Of a DNA stretch of 47,393 nucleotides, positions 1-7,214 are shown one piece after another; the stretch's first letter is position 1, and each line of letters begins with the position of its first letter. The position numbers and the translations under genes were made by a program. The stretch comes from Frankiales bacterium. Lineage in GTDB: Bacteria; Actinomycetota; Actinomycetes; Mycobacteriales; SCTD01. The stretch covers positions 1 through 47,393 of the forward strand of contig JAOPWV010000119.1 of the NCBI GenBank assembly GCA_025965475.1, read 5' to 3'. The notes under the pieces were generated by a model, which did not search any database, was not told where the DNA came from, and saw nothing but the letters and a program-made list of their open reading frames with translations.

Positions 1-376
1 TGTCACCGGGGGCAACGGCAAATTTGATTTTGAAGCCACCGCCCGTGAACCGCTGATCTTCGTTGCGGAGCGTCGTGATCGAGTCGATGTAGAGCTTGCA
101 GGTCTTGCAGGTCGGCAGACTCAGTGCCGACACGGTCTGGGGATCCCGCTCCTGAAAGCCGCGCGTGATCTCGGAGTAGAAGAACCTCACGAACTCGGCC
201 GCGCCCTGCGCAGTCGGCGCCTGGATCCCCGACGGCACCGGACTCGGCGAAGGACTCGCGGACGCAGCAGGCGACAAGCTCGGCAGCGCCTGCGGCGACC
301 CCGCAGAGCCTCCGCAACCGACAACGCCGGCCGTCACCGTCAGAGCAGCCGCTGCGAAGACCACGCCCGTGCGCAT
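1..376 (-). CDS. DUF6318-family lipoprotein, 3' end cut off by the window
   Basis: The minus-strand frame opens at the ATG at 374-376 and is still open at the left edge, so about 125 codons are visible and the C-terminus is missing. The N-terminus is a short lipoprotein signal with lipobox V-V-G-C (Cys21). A Ser/Pro/Ala-rich linker follows (about residues 24-50), then a folded domain containing TAQGAAEFVRFFYSEI and LSLPTCKTCKLY, the pattern I associate with DUF6318, a secreted actinobacterial family of unknown function. No good ribosome site precedes the ATG. A TAGGGT hexamer lies 7 nt upstream, compatible with a leaderless transcript. Base composition is less GC-rich than the neighbours. Family assignment is from memory of the pattern; function is unknown. 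Confidence 0.7.
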   Translation of the reverse strand, partial: MRTGVVFAAAALTVTAGVVGCGGSAGSPQALPSLSPAASASPSPSPVPSGIQAPTAQGAAEFVRFFYSEITRGFQERDPQTVSALSLPTCKTCKLYIDSITTLRNEDQRFTGGGFKIKFAVAPGD

Positions 377-464
377 AGTGCGGACCCTATTCGCCGGAGC
401 GTGACCGGTTCCTCCCTTTCCACAGGGTGCAAATCGACTTGAACCACCTGCGAGGCTGACGCCC

Positions 465-1748
465 GTGACCCAGACCCAGCCCGAGGCGGACCCACAGCCG
501 GTGGGCGCTGTAGGCAGCACCGCGCTCCTGCGCGAGCGCGAGTTCGGGCTGCTGTTCGCCGGCCAGGCCGTCTCGACCCTGGGCGACCGGCTCGTCATGG
601 TCGCGATGCCGTTCGCCGTCCTGTCCATCCCGGGCGCGGGCCTCGGCGATGTCGGCCTCGTCCTCGGCGCGAGCGCGCTGACCATGGCGCTGTTCGTCCT
701 CGTCGGCGGCGTCTGGGCCGACCGGCTCCCCCGCCAGTACACGATGCTCGCCAGCGACATCGTCCGCGGACTCACGCAGGCCCTCGCGGCGATCCTGCTG
801 CTCACCCACAGGGCCACCGTCCCGGAACTGATGGCCTTGCACGCGGTCTACGGCGCGGCCGAGGCGTTCTTCCGGCCGGCCGCACTGGGCCTCGTCCCCC
901 AGCTGGTCCGCCGCGACCAGCTGCAGGCCGCCAATGGCTGGCTGTCCCTGAGCATGAACGTGGCGCTCGTCGGCGGCCCGGCGCTGGCCGGCGTCCTCGT
1001 GGCCGTGGCCGGTCCGGGCGGCGCGCTGGCCGTCGACGCCGGCACCTTCGCCGTCAGTGCCATCGCCCTCGCCCTGCTCCGACCGCGACCCATGGAGAGC
1101 GACGGGCCGCGCACCAGCTTCCTCAGCGAACTGACCGGCGGCTGGCGCGAGGTGCGCTCCCGCACCTGGGTCTGGTCGCTGATCCTCACGTTCTCGGCGT
1201 ACCACGCCCTCGTGCTGCCGGCCCTGTTCATCCTCGGCCCGGCCGTCGCACAGAGCGACCGGGGCGGCGCCGCGGCCTGGGGAATCATCAGTGCCGGGTT
1301 CGGCATCGGCGCGGTCGCCGGCAGCCTGCTGGCCCTGCGCTGGAAGCCGAGCCGGCCCGGCCTCGTCGTCGCCGGCGCGCTCTGCATGGGGGCCACCCAG
1401 AGCGTCATCGTCGTGAGCCCGCTCCCGACCCTGGGCGTGGCAGCCCTCGAGGCCGTCACCGGCCTCGGCGTCGCGGTCTGCTTCGCCGTCTGGGAGACGG
1501 CCCTGCAGGAGCGGATCCCGGAGCAGGCGCAGTCCCGGGTCAGCTCGTTCGACTACCTCGGCTCGCTGACCCTCATGCCGCTGGGCTTCCTCATCATCGG
1601 CCCGCTCACGCACGCCCTGGGTACGACGACGACCGCTGTGGTGGCCACCGCACTCACCCTGCTGGTCGCGGCGCTGGTCGCCGCCGGACGCGACGTACGC
1701 GCCCTGCCGGCCCACCATCCGGAGCCCGCGAGGGCCCCGGCCGGGTAG
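465..1748 (+). CDS. MFS drug/siderophore-type exporter (EntS-like, DHA3 class)
   Basis: This 427-residue integral membrane protein has about 12 hydrophobic segments. The first helix carries FGLLFAGQAVSTLGDRLVMV, typical of the DHA3/EntS-like major facilitator branch, which exports drugs or siderophores by proton antiport. The loop between helices 2 and 3 contains the MFS signature-like GGVWADRLPRQ. The substrate cannot be read from sequence. The GTG start at 465 is the first codon of the frame with a purine-rich stretch upstream. The stop is followed 30 nt later by the acyltransferase-3 gene and then, after a further 25 nt, by the CoA-transferase/GNAT gene, so the three are probably co-transcribed. 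Confidence 0.85.
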   Translation: MTQTQPEADPQPVGAVGSTALLREREFGLLFAGQAVSTLGDRLVMVAMPFAVLSIPGAGLGDVGLVLGASALTMALFVLVGGVWADRLPRQYTMLASDIVRGLTQALAAILLLTHRATVPELMALHAVYGAAEAFFRPAALGLVPQLVRRDQLQAANGWLSLSMNVALVGGPALAGVLVAVAGPGGALAVDAGTFAVSAIALALLRPRPMESDGPRTSFLSELTGGWREVRSRTWVWSLILTFSAYHALVLPALFILGPAVAQSDRGGAAAWGIISAGFGIGAVAGSLLALRWKPSRPGLVVAGALCMGATQSVIVVSPLPTLGVAALEAVTGLGVAVCFAVWETALQERIPEQAQSRVSSFDYLGSLTLMPLGFLIIGPLTHALGTTTTAVVATALTLLVAALVAAGRDVRALPAHHPEPARAPAG

Positions 1749-1778
1749 TCCACAGGTATCCAGGGCAGGATCTCCCCG

Positions 1779-2939
1779 GTGACCGACGCCCCCGTGACCC
1801 CGCGCCGCGGCCTGCTCGGACACTCCCCTGCCCTGGACGGGCTCCGCGGCGTCGCCGTCCTCCTCGTCCTCGTCTTCCACTTCACCGGGGTCAACGGCCC
1901 GCTGCCCGGCGGCTGGGCGGGCGTCGACGTGTTCTTCGGGCTCAGCGGGTTCCTCATCACCGCGCTGCTCCTCGACGAACGCCGGGTGCACGGCCGGGTC
2001 GCCCTCGGCCGGTTCTACGCCCGCCGGGCGCTGCGCCTCATGCCCGCGCTGCTGGCCATGCTGATCGTCTGGTGCCTGCTGCTGCTCGCGTTCCACGACT
2101 CGCCCTGGCTGGCGGCCACGCCGAACGGCGACAAGCGGGGCGACCCGGTCGCCGTACTGCCCGCGCTCGGGCACGTCGCCCTCGTCATGACGTACGGCAT
2201 CAACTGGCTGCACGCCTTCGAGCACAGCTACGCGCCACTCGGCCACCTGTGGTCGCTGGCCGTCGAGGAGCAGTTCTACCTCGTGTGGCCGGGCCTGCTG
2301 CTCGCCCTCCTGGTGCTCCCCCCAGCGCGTCGGGTGTGGCCGGTGATCGCCCTCGCTGGGGTGTCCGCGGCGCTGCCGTGGCTGCTGTTCAACGGCGGCG
2401 ACGGGCAGAACCGCACCTACTTCGGCACCGACACCCGCGCGGTCGGGCTGCTCCTCGGTGCAGCGGCGGCCCTGATCTGGCACCGCCGCCGCGAACTCGG
2501 CCGGGCGACCCGCCTGGCCGGAGCGCGGGCCTGGGCCGGCGTGGCCGTCGTCGCCGGCATCGCGGTCTCGATGGACAACATGCCGGCGAAGTTCGTCGTC
2601 GCGCCGACCCTGCTCGGCCTGTCCGTCGCGCAGATCGTGCCGTACCTCGTCGACCAGCCGGGCGGGCTCATGGCCCGGCTGCTTCGCCCGCGGTGGCTGG
2701 TCTGGGTCGGCTGCCGTTCGTACGCGCTCTACCTCTGGCACTACCTGTGGGCGACCTGGACGCACCCGCTGCCGCTGGCGGTCGGCTTCCCGCTCGGCGT
2801 CCTCGGGGCGCTCGCCTGCACGGTCCTGTCCTGGCGGCTGGTCGAGGCGCCCTGCCTGCGGTACGCCGCGCGGTTCCGCCCGGGCATCCCGCGGAACGCC
2901 GGACACGCAGCCCGGCAGACCGCGGTCGCTCCGGCCTGA
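1779..2939 (+). CDS. Acyltransferase family 3 integral membrane protein (OafA/YrhL-like)
   Basis: The 386-residue protein has about ten membrane segments and the hallmarks of Acyl_transf_3: LDGLRGVAVLLVLVFHF near the N-terminus with the conserved His34, GVDVFFGLSGFLI at about residues 48-60, and FYARRALRLMPAL shortly after. Members move acetyl or other acyl groups from the cytoplasmic side onto sugars, peptidoglycan or secreted metabolites. There is no extracellular SGNH domain, so it is the short form. The GTG start has a GCAGGA ribosome site about 9 nt upstream. It sits between an MFS exporter and an acetyl-CoA-handling enzyme, which suggests, but does not prove, acylation coupled to export. 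Confidence 0.85.
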   Translation: MTDAPVTPRRGLLGHSPALDGLRGVAVLLVLVFHFTGVNGPLPGGWAGVDVFFGLSGFLITALLLDERRVHGRVALGRFYARRALRLMPALLAMLIVWCLLLLAFHDSPWLAATPNGDKRGDPVAVLPALGHVALVMTYGINWLHAFEHSYAPLGHLWSLAVEEQFYLVWPGLLLALLVLPPARRVWPVIALAGVSAALPWLLFNGGDGQNRTYFGTDTRAVGLLLGAAAALIWHRRRELGRATRLAGARAWAGVAVVAGIAVSMDNMPAKFVVAPTLLGLSVAQIVPYLVDQPGGLMARLLRPRWLVWVGCRSYALYLWHYLWATWTHPLPLAVGFPLGVLGALACTVLSWRLVEAPCLRYAARFRPGIPRNAGHAARQTAVAPA

Positions 2940-2964
2940 CCTCTGGCCCGCTTTCTGGAGGCGG

Positions 2965-4758
2965 GTGTGCTCGACTGCGGTCATGCCCGAGGAGATGACC
3001 GCGGCCGAGGCCGTCGCCCTCATCGACCCGGGTGACCGCGTGTTCGTCGGCTCCGCCTGCGCCACGCCCCGGGCCCTGCTCGACGCCCTCGACGCACGCC
3101 GTCCACCGGTTCCCGGCCTGCGGCTGGTGCACTTCCTCGCCGACGGCACCGGCACCCGCTACCCGCAGGAGGTCTTCTTCGTGGGCAGCGGCCTGCGCGG
3201 GCACGTCCGGGCCGGCCACATCGACTACGTGCCGCTGTCCTCGGCGGACCTGCCGGCGCTGATCGCGTCCGGCCAGCACCGGGTGGATGTCGCGCTCATC
3301 CAGGTCTCCCCGCCGGACGAACACGGCAACTGCAGCCTCGGGGTGTCCGTCGACGTCACCCGGGGTGCCGCACTGGCCGCGCACGTGGTGATCGCCGAGG
3401 TCAACCCGGCGATGCCACGCACCGGACCCGCGTCGGTCATCCCCTGGTCGTGGATCACGGCGTTCGTGCCGGTCCCCGCGATGGTGGCCGAGTACGTGCA
3501 CGAACCGGTCGGCGACGCGGCCGAGCGGATCGCGCCGTACGTCGCCCGGCTGGTCCCGGACGGCGCCACGCTGCAGATCGGCCTGGGCCGGGTGCCCAAC
3601 GAGATGCTGCGCCACCTCACCGGCCGGCGCGGTCTGCGCGTGCACTCCGACGTGGTCACCGACGGGCTGGTCGACCTGCTCGACGCCGGGGTCGTGCTCG
3701 ACGAGCCCGGCGCGATCGTGGCGTCGATGGCGGTCGGGACCAAGCGGCTGTTCGACCGGCTCGAGGACCCCGTCGTGGACTTCCGGCCGATCGAGCAGGT
3801 CTGCTCGTTCCAGGCGCTCACCTCGGTGCAGCGGCTGGTCTCGGTGACCCAGGCGTTCGCCGTCGACCTGACCGGCCAGGTGTGCGCCGACACCGACAGC
3901 GGGGAGCTGTACGGCGGCGTCGCCGCGCAGCCGGTGATGCACTACGCCGCATCACGGTCGCCGGGCGGACGGGCCGTCGTGTGCCTCGCGACGGAGTACC
4001 CGGACGGGTCGTCCCGGATCAAGGGGGCGCTCGCCTCCGACGAGGCGGTGGCGATCCCGCGGGCCGACGTGCACTACGTGACCACGGAGTACGGCACCGC
4101 GTACCTGTTCGGCCGGTCGCTGCGGGACCGGGCGATCGCGCTCATCGAGGTGGCCCACCCGCGGCACCGCGCGGACCTGCTGACCGCGGCGGTGGCACGC
4201 GGCCTGGTGCCGGCCGGGCAGACGCTGCGCTCGCGGGGGGCCTATCCGGGCGGCGAGGAGCGGACGGTGACGCTCACGGACGGCTCGCCGGTGCTGCTGC
4301 GGCCGGCCCGGACCGGCGATGCCCCGGCACTGCAGGACCTCTTCTACCGAATGCCGCCCGAGGACGTGTACACCCGGTTCTTCCGTCACCTGACGACCCT
4401 GCCGATGTCGACCGCCGAGCACCTGACGAGCGTGTCGTTCGAGGACGAGGTGACGTTCCTCGCTGTGATCGGCGACTGGGGCACCGAGCAGATCGTCGGC
4501 ACCGCGTCGTACTACCTGGACCGGGTCACCGGCACCGCGGACGTGGCGTACATGGTCGACCCGGACTGGAAGGGCAAGGGACTGGGCGCCGCCCTGCAGC
4601 AGCGGCTGGTGTCCTACGCCCGGTCCCGCGGCGTGCGGACCCTCACGGCCGACGTGCTGATGGACAACGTCCGGATGCTGCGGCTGTTCCGGTCGAGCGG
4701 GCTACCGCTCACCACCCACACGCTGCAGGGCGTGACCGAGGTCGTGCTGACGCTGTAG
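2965..4758 (+). CDS. Acetyl-CoA hydrolase/CoA-transferase fused to a GNAT acetyltransferase
   Basis: Residues about 10-435 match the acetyl-CoA hydrolase/transferase (4-hydroxybutyrate CoA-transferase-like) family: an N-terminal Rossmann-like half with HVVIAEVNPAMPRT, and a C-terminal half with the characteristic TTEYGTAYLFG and EVAHPRHRADLL. Residues about 440-597 form a GNAT domain, with ADVAYMVDP and the acetyl-CoA pyrophosphate loop DWKGKGLGAALQQRL. The protein therefore joins thioester transfer to an acetyltransferase, a fusion known in actinobacteria. GGAGG at 2957-2961 is only 3 nt from the GTG at 2965. The ATG at 2983 is an alternative start, but then the spacing would be long. Expected to be cytosolic and to act in acetate or short-chain acyl-CoA metabolism; the GNAT target is unknown. 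Confidence 0.88.
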   Translation: MCSTAVMPEEMTAAEAVALIDPGDRVFVGSACATPRALLDALDARRPPVPGLRLVHFLADGTGTRYPQEVFFVGSGLRGHVRAGHIDYVPLSSADLPALIASGQHRVDVALIQVSPPDEHGNCSLGVSVDVTRGAALAAHVVIAEVNPAMPRTGPASVIPWSWITAFVPVPAMVAEYVHEPVGDAAERIAPYVARLVPDGATLQIGLGRVPNEMLRHLTGRRGLRVHSDVVTDGLVDLLDAGVVLDEPGAIVASMAVGTKRLFDRLEDPVVDFRPIEQVCSFQALTSVQRLVSVTQAFAVDLTGQVCADTDSGELYGGVAAQPVMHYAASRSPGGRAVVCLATEYPDGSSRIKGALASDEAVAIPRADVHYVTTEYGTAYLFGRSLRDRAIALIEVAHPRHRADLLTAAVARGLVPAGQTLRSRGAYPGGEERTVTLTDGSPVLLRPARTGDAPALQDLFYRMPPEDVYTRFFRHLTTLPMSTAEHLTSVSFEDEVTFLAVIGDWGTEQIVGTASYYLDRVTGTADVAYMVDPDWKGKGLGAALQQRLVSYARSRGVRTLTADVLMDNVRMLRLFRSSGLPLTTHTLQGVTEVVLTL

Positions 4759-4860
4759 CACGTCGACGGGGCAGTACGGCTGACTCGTTGACTCCCCCAC
4801 TCCGGCGCGACGAGCATCGGTGTTGTTGCCGGCGCCACGCCCAGACCAACGGAGGCAGCG

Positions 4861-5685
4861 GTGAGCACTATCACCACGACGGACGGCACGGAGATCTTCT
4901 ACAAGGACTGGGGCTCAGGCCAGCCGATTGTCTTCAGCCACGGCTGGCCGCTCTCGGCCGACGACTGGGACACCCAGCTGTTGTTCTTCCTCCAGCACGG
5001 CTACCGCGTCATCGCCCATGACCGGCGCGGGCACGGCCGCTCCACACAGACCAGCGACGGTCACGACATGGATCACTATGCCGATGACCTGGCTGCGCTG
5101 ACCGCCCACCTCGATCTCCAGGACGCCGTCCACATCGGGCATTCCACCGGCGGCGGCGAAGTCGTGCACTACATCGCTCGACACGGTCAGAGCCGGGTGG
5201 CCAAAGCGGTACTGATCAGTTCGGTGCCGCCGCTCATGCTGCAGACCGAGGCCAACCCCGACGGCCTGCCGAAGAGCGTGTTCGACGGCTTCCGGGACCA
5301 ACTGGCCGCCAACCGGTCAGAGTTCTACTGGGACCTGGCGGCGGGGCCGTTCTACGGCTTCAATCGGCCTGGCACGAAGTCCTCGGAAGCTATCGTCCAC
5401 AACTGGTGGCGCCAGGGAATGATGGGCGGCGCAAAGCCACATTACGACGGCATCGCCGCCTTCTCCGAGACCGACTTCACCGACGACCTCAGGAAGATCA
5501 CGCTCCCCGCCCTCGTCCTGCACGGCGACGACGACCAGATCGTGCCCTACGCCGACTCAGGACCCCTGTCCGCGCAGCTCTTGCCGAACGGGACGCTCAA
5601 GACCTATTCCGGATTCCCGCACGGCATGCCGACCACGCAAGCCGGAACCATCAACGCCGACCTGCTGGCGTTCATACGGTCCTGA
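4861..5685 (+). CDS. Alpha/beta hydrolase, cofactor-free haloperoxidase/esterase type
   Basis: The 274-residue protein matches the non-heme chloroperoxidase (bromoperoxidase) branch of alpha/beta hydrolases. The nucleophile elbow GHSTGGGE places the catalytic serine at Ser95. The acid is probably Asp225 in HGDDDQIVP and the base His254 in FPHGM. The oxyanion loop [11 protein letters not shown] is typical of the branch. Such enzymes act as esterases or lactonases, and as perhydrolases in the presence of acetate and peroxide. There is no signal peptide, so it is cytosolic. The GTG start follows GGAGG with 5-nt spacing. More A/T-ending codons than neighbouring genes hint at recent acquisition. 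It stands alone, about 100 nt after the upstream gene. Confidence 0.88.
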   Translation: MSTITTTDGTEIFYKDWGSGQPIVFSHGWPLSADDWDTQLLFFLQHGYRVIAHDRRGHGRSTQTSDGHDMDHYADDLAALTAHLDLQDAVHIGHSTGGGEVVHYIARHGQSRVAKAVLISSVPPLMLQTEANPDGLPKSVFDGFRDQLAANRSEFYWDLAAGPFYGFNRPGTKSSEAIVHNWWRQGMMGGAKPHYDGIAAFSETDFTDDLRKITLPALVLHGDDDQIVPYADSGPLSAQLLPNGTLKTYSGFPHGMPTTQAGTINADLLAFIRS

Positions 5686-5814
5686 CGCCTCGGGCGTTCT
5701 ACGAGACCACGCCGCAGATGGCGCTACTCCTGCCTCTGTCCTCGACATGCGGGTCCTTCGGCGCGAGGAGCAGGACAGGATCGCTGCGCTGCGACCATGC
5801 CACGATGCCCTCGG

Positions 5815-5833
5815 CCGGGCGCCGCTCGCCCGG
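5815..5833 (-). terminator. Possible terminator hairpin after the LysM gene
   Basis: A perfect 7-bp GC stem (CCGGGCG/CGCCCGG) with a 5-nt loop lies about 27 nt beyond the LysM stop codon. There is no U-run, as is common for actinobacterial terminators. Confidence 0.4.
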
Positions 5834-5859
5834 GATCGCGACCGGCGTCGGCATCCGGG

Positions 5860-6252
5860 TCAGGCCGCCACGGGGAGCAGCAGCTGCTGGCCGGCCCGCA
5901 GGCCCGCCTGCTCGAGGTGGTTGATCCGGCGGATCTGGTCGATGACCTCGCGCGGGTCGTTGTCCGGCGCGATCCGCAGGGCGACCGACCACAGGGTGTC
6001 CCCCGGCTGCACGGTCGTCTGGGTCAGCGCGGGCCCGGCCTGGGCGGTGCCGGCGGCGTGGCTGGCCGTCCGGCCCACCGAGAACCCGACGACGAGCAGC
6101 GCGACGGCGACCAGGAGCAGCACGAGCCGGCCGCGACGCGTCAGCCGCACCGGGCCACGGCCGGCGGCGGTCACGGGGGCGACCGGCGCGCCGAACGCAC
6201 CGAAGGGAGCAGCGATCGTCGTACCCGTGGCGGTGATGGTCATCGCGGTCAT
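5860..6252 (-). CDS. Small membrane-anchored LysM protein divergent from lexA (ChiZ/Rv2719c-like position)
   Basis: The 130-residue protein has a cytoplasmic N-terminus, one transmembrane helix at about residues 42-60 after the basic LTRRGR, a short linker, and one C-terminal LysM domain (about 79-127, from [15 protein letters not shown] to [10 protein letters not shown]) that should bind peptidoglycan outside the membrane. The ATG has AGGAG 6 nt upstream. The gene is divergent from lexA, and the shared intergenic DNA carries LexA boxes at 6282-6297 and 6351-6366. In mycobacteria the same position is held by the damage-induced LysM protein ChiZ/Rv2719c, and in Corynebacterium by the SOS division inhibitor DivS. 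By analogy this is a candidate SOS-induced cell-wall or division modulator; that role is inferred. Confidence 0.85.
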   Translation of the reverse strand: MTAMTITATGTTIAAPFGAFGAPVAPVTAAGRGPVRLTRRGRLVLLLVAVALLVVGFSVGRTASHAAGTAQAGPALTQTTVQPGDTLWSVALRIAPDNDPREVIDQIRRINHLEQAGLRAGQQLLLPVAA

Positions 6253-6281
6253 GTCTGGCTCCTCGTACTCGTACGGCCCGG

Positions 6282-6297
6282 TCGAACGGCTGTTCGA
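6282..6297. promoter_or_regulatory. LexA (SOS) box, LysM-proximal
   Basis: TCGAAC-GGCT-GTTCGA is a perfect palindrome and an exact match to the actinobacterial SOS consensus TCGAAC-N4-GTTCGA. It lies 30 nt upstream of the LysM start codon, just downstream of a likely LysM promoter, and so is well placed to block it. Confidence 0.9.
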
Positions 6298-6314
6298 TCG
6301 AACGTCTGAGCGAT

Positions 6315-6337
6315 GTTGTACCCCATCGGGCCGACAA
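6315..6337 (-). promoter_or_regulatory. RecA-NDp/PafBC-like promoter element facing the LysM gene
   Basis: On the minus strand this reads TTGTCGGCC-N8-TACAAC. The mycobacterial LexA-independent damage promoter is TTGTCRGTG-N8-TANNNT, so 7 of 9 upstream positions match and only the last base of the -10 differs. The same 9-mer recurs in the opposite direction at 6369-6377. Confidence 0.5.
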
Positions 6338-6350
6338 AAACGAGACGCGA

Positions 6351-6366
6351 TCGAACATGTGTTTGA
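6351..6366. promoter_or_regulatory. LexA (SOS) box, lexA-proximal
   Basis: TCGAAC-ATGT-GTTTGA matches the actinobacterial LexA consensus with one substitution in the right arm. It sits directly upstream of the probable lexA promoter, consistent with autoregulation. Confidence 0.88.
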
Positions 6367-6368
6367 AC

Positions 6369-6391
6369 TTGTCGGCCGGAACAGTTACCTT
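6369..6391 (+). promoter_or_regulatory. RecA-NDp/PafBC-like promoter element for lexA
   Basis: TTGTCGGCC-N8-TACCTT matches TTGTCRGTG-N8-TANNNT at 7 of 9 upstream positions, with the exact 8-nt spacer and a full TANNNT. It ends about 52 nt before the lexA start codon. Confidence 0.55.
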
Positions 6392-6443
6392 TCGCCCGTC
6401 GATCGAGGGCCGTCACCGGCTCTTTTGCGAGGCGGGAGGCACC

Positions 6444-7187
6444 ATGGGCAGCGGGTCAGCACGCGGTACGGAGGGCTCCGCCGAGGCGGCTGACTCCGGG
6501 CGGAGCAACGTCCGTGACTTCCCGGACGGGCCGCCTGACGAGTCGGGCCTGACGCCTCGCCAGCGCAAGGTGCTCGAGGTCATCCGCGAGTCCGTCGAGC
6601 GGCGCGGCTACCCGCCCACCGTCCGGGAGATCGGCGAGGCCGTCGGCCTGACCAGCACCAGCAGCGTGTCGCACCAGCTGATGACGCTGCAGAAGAAGGG
6701 CTTCCTGCGCCGCGACCCGTCGCGCCCGCGCGCCGTCGACGTGCGGAGCCCGAGCGATGCGGCGGCCGCCGAGACGGCCCACGACGAGGCAGCCGAACGG
6801 GCCGCCCACCCGCAGCCGGCGTACGTCCCGGTTGTCGGACGCATCGCTGCCGGTGGGCCGATCCTGGCCGAGCAGGCCGTGGAGGAGGTCTTCCCGCTCC
6901 CCCGTGAGCTGGTCGGCAGCGGGACGCTCTTCCTGCTCAAGGTGGTCGGCGACTCGATGATCGACGCCGCCATCGCCGACGGCGACTGGGTCGTCGTGCG
7001 CCAGCAGCCGAACGCCGACAACGGCGACATCGTCGCCGCCATGATCGACGGCGAGGCCACGGTGAAGACCTACAAGCGCCGCGACGGGCACGTGTGGCTC
7101 ATGCCGCACAACCCGGCGTACGCGCCGATCCCTGGCGACGAGGCCGTCATCCTCGGCCGGGTCGTCACGGTGCTGCGCAAACTCTGA
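6444..7187 (+). CDS. lexA: LexA, SOS response repressor
   Basis: This is the transcriptional repressor of the SOS regulon, inactivated by RecA-stimulated self-cleavage. Counting from the ATG at 6444 (247 residues), it has an N-terminal winged helix ([20 protein letters not shown] and the recognition helix near [10 protein letters not shown]), a variable Ala/Glu-rich hinge, and the S24 peptidase-like domain. The cleavage bond is Ala136-Gly137 in GRIAAGGPI, the nucleophile Ser171 in VGDSMID, and the general base Lys208 in EATVKTYKR. The frame is open back to an ATG at 6357, but that codon lies inside the LexA box. The start at 6444 has GGGAGG just upstream. An Asp/Ser-rich 34-residue extension precedes the winged helix, as in several actinobacteria. 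Confidence 0.97.
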   Translation: MGSGSARGTEGSAEAADSGRSNVRDFPDGPPDESGLTPRQRKVLEVIRESVERRGYPPTVREIGEAVGLTSTSSVSHQLMTLQKKGFLRRDPSRPRAVDVRSPSDAAAAETAHDEAAERAAHPQPAYVPVVGRIAAGGPILAEQAVEEVFPLPRELVGSGTLFLLKVVGDSMIDAAIADGDWVVVRQQPNADNGDIVAAMIDGEATVKTYKRRDGHVWLMPHNPAYAPIPGDEAVILGRVVTVLRKL

Positions 7188-7214
7188 CGGGCAAGCTCCG
7201 AGAGCTCCTCAGAG
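7182..7214. terminator. Nested dyad between the convergent lexA and VOC genes
   Basis: Outer arms CTCTGA/TCAGAG enclose an inner AGCTC-CGA-GAGCT hairpin. The element spans both stop codons and could terminate transcription in both directions. There is no U-run. Confidence 0.4.

Noticed and set aside
3-317. Minus-strand ORF in the first 300 bases
   Set aside because: It is the wrong frame; the frame starting at 376 encodes a coherent lipoprotein with a lipobox and a DUF6318-like domain.
425-450. GGTTCAAGTC on the minus strand resembling a tRNA T-loop
   Set aside because: No acceptor stem, anticodon arm or CCA could be built around it.
387-3155. Very long antisense ORF (over 900 codons) across the MFS and acyltransferase genes
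   Set aside because: Its Arg/Gly/Ala/Asp-rich composition is what a GC-rich antisense frame gives; the plus-strand frames encode clear protein families.
5699-5856. Possible 50-codon minus-strand ORF after the LysM gene
   Set aside because: No ribosome site, no homology pattern, and a hairpin at 5815-5833 lies inside it.
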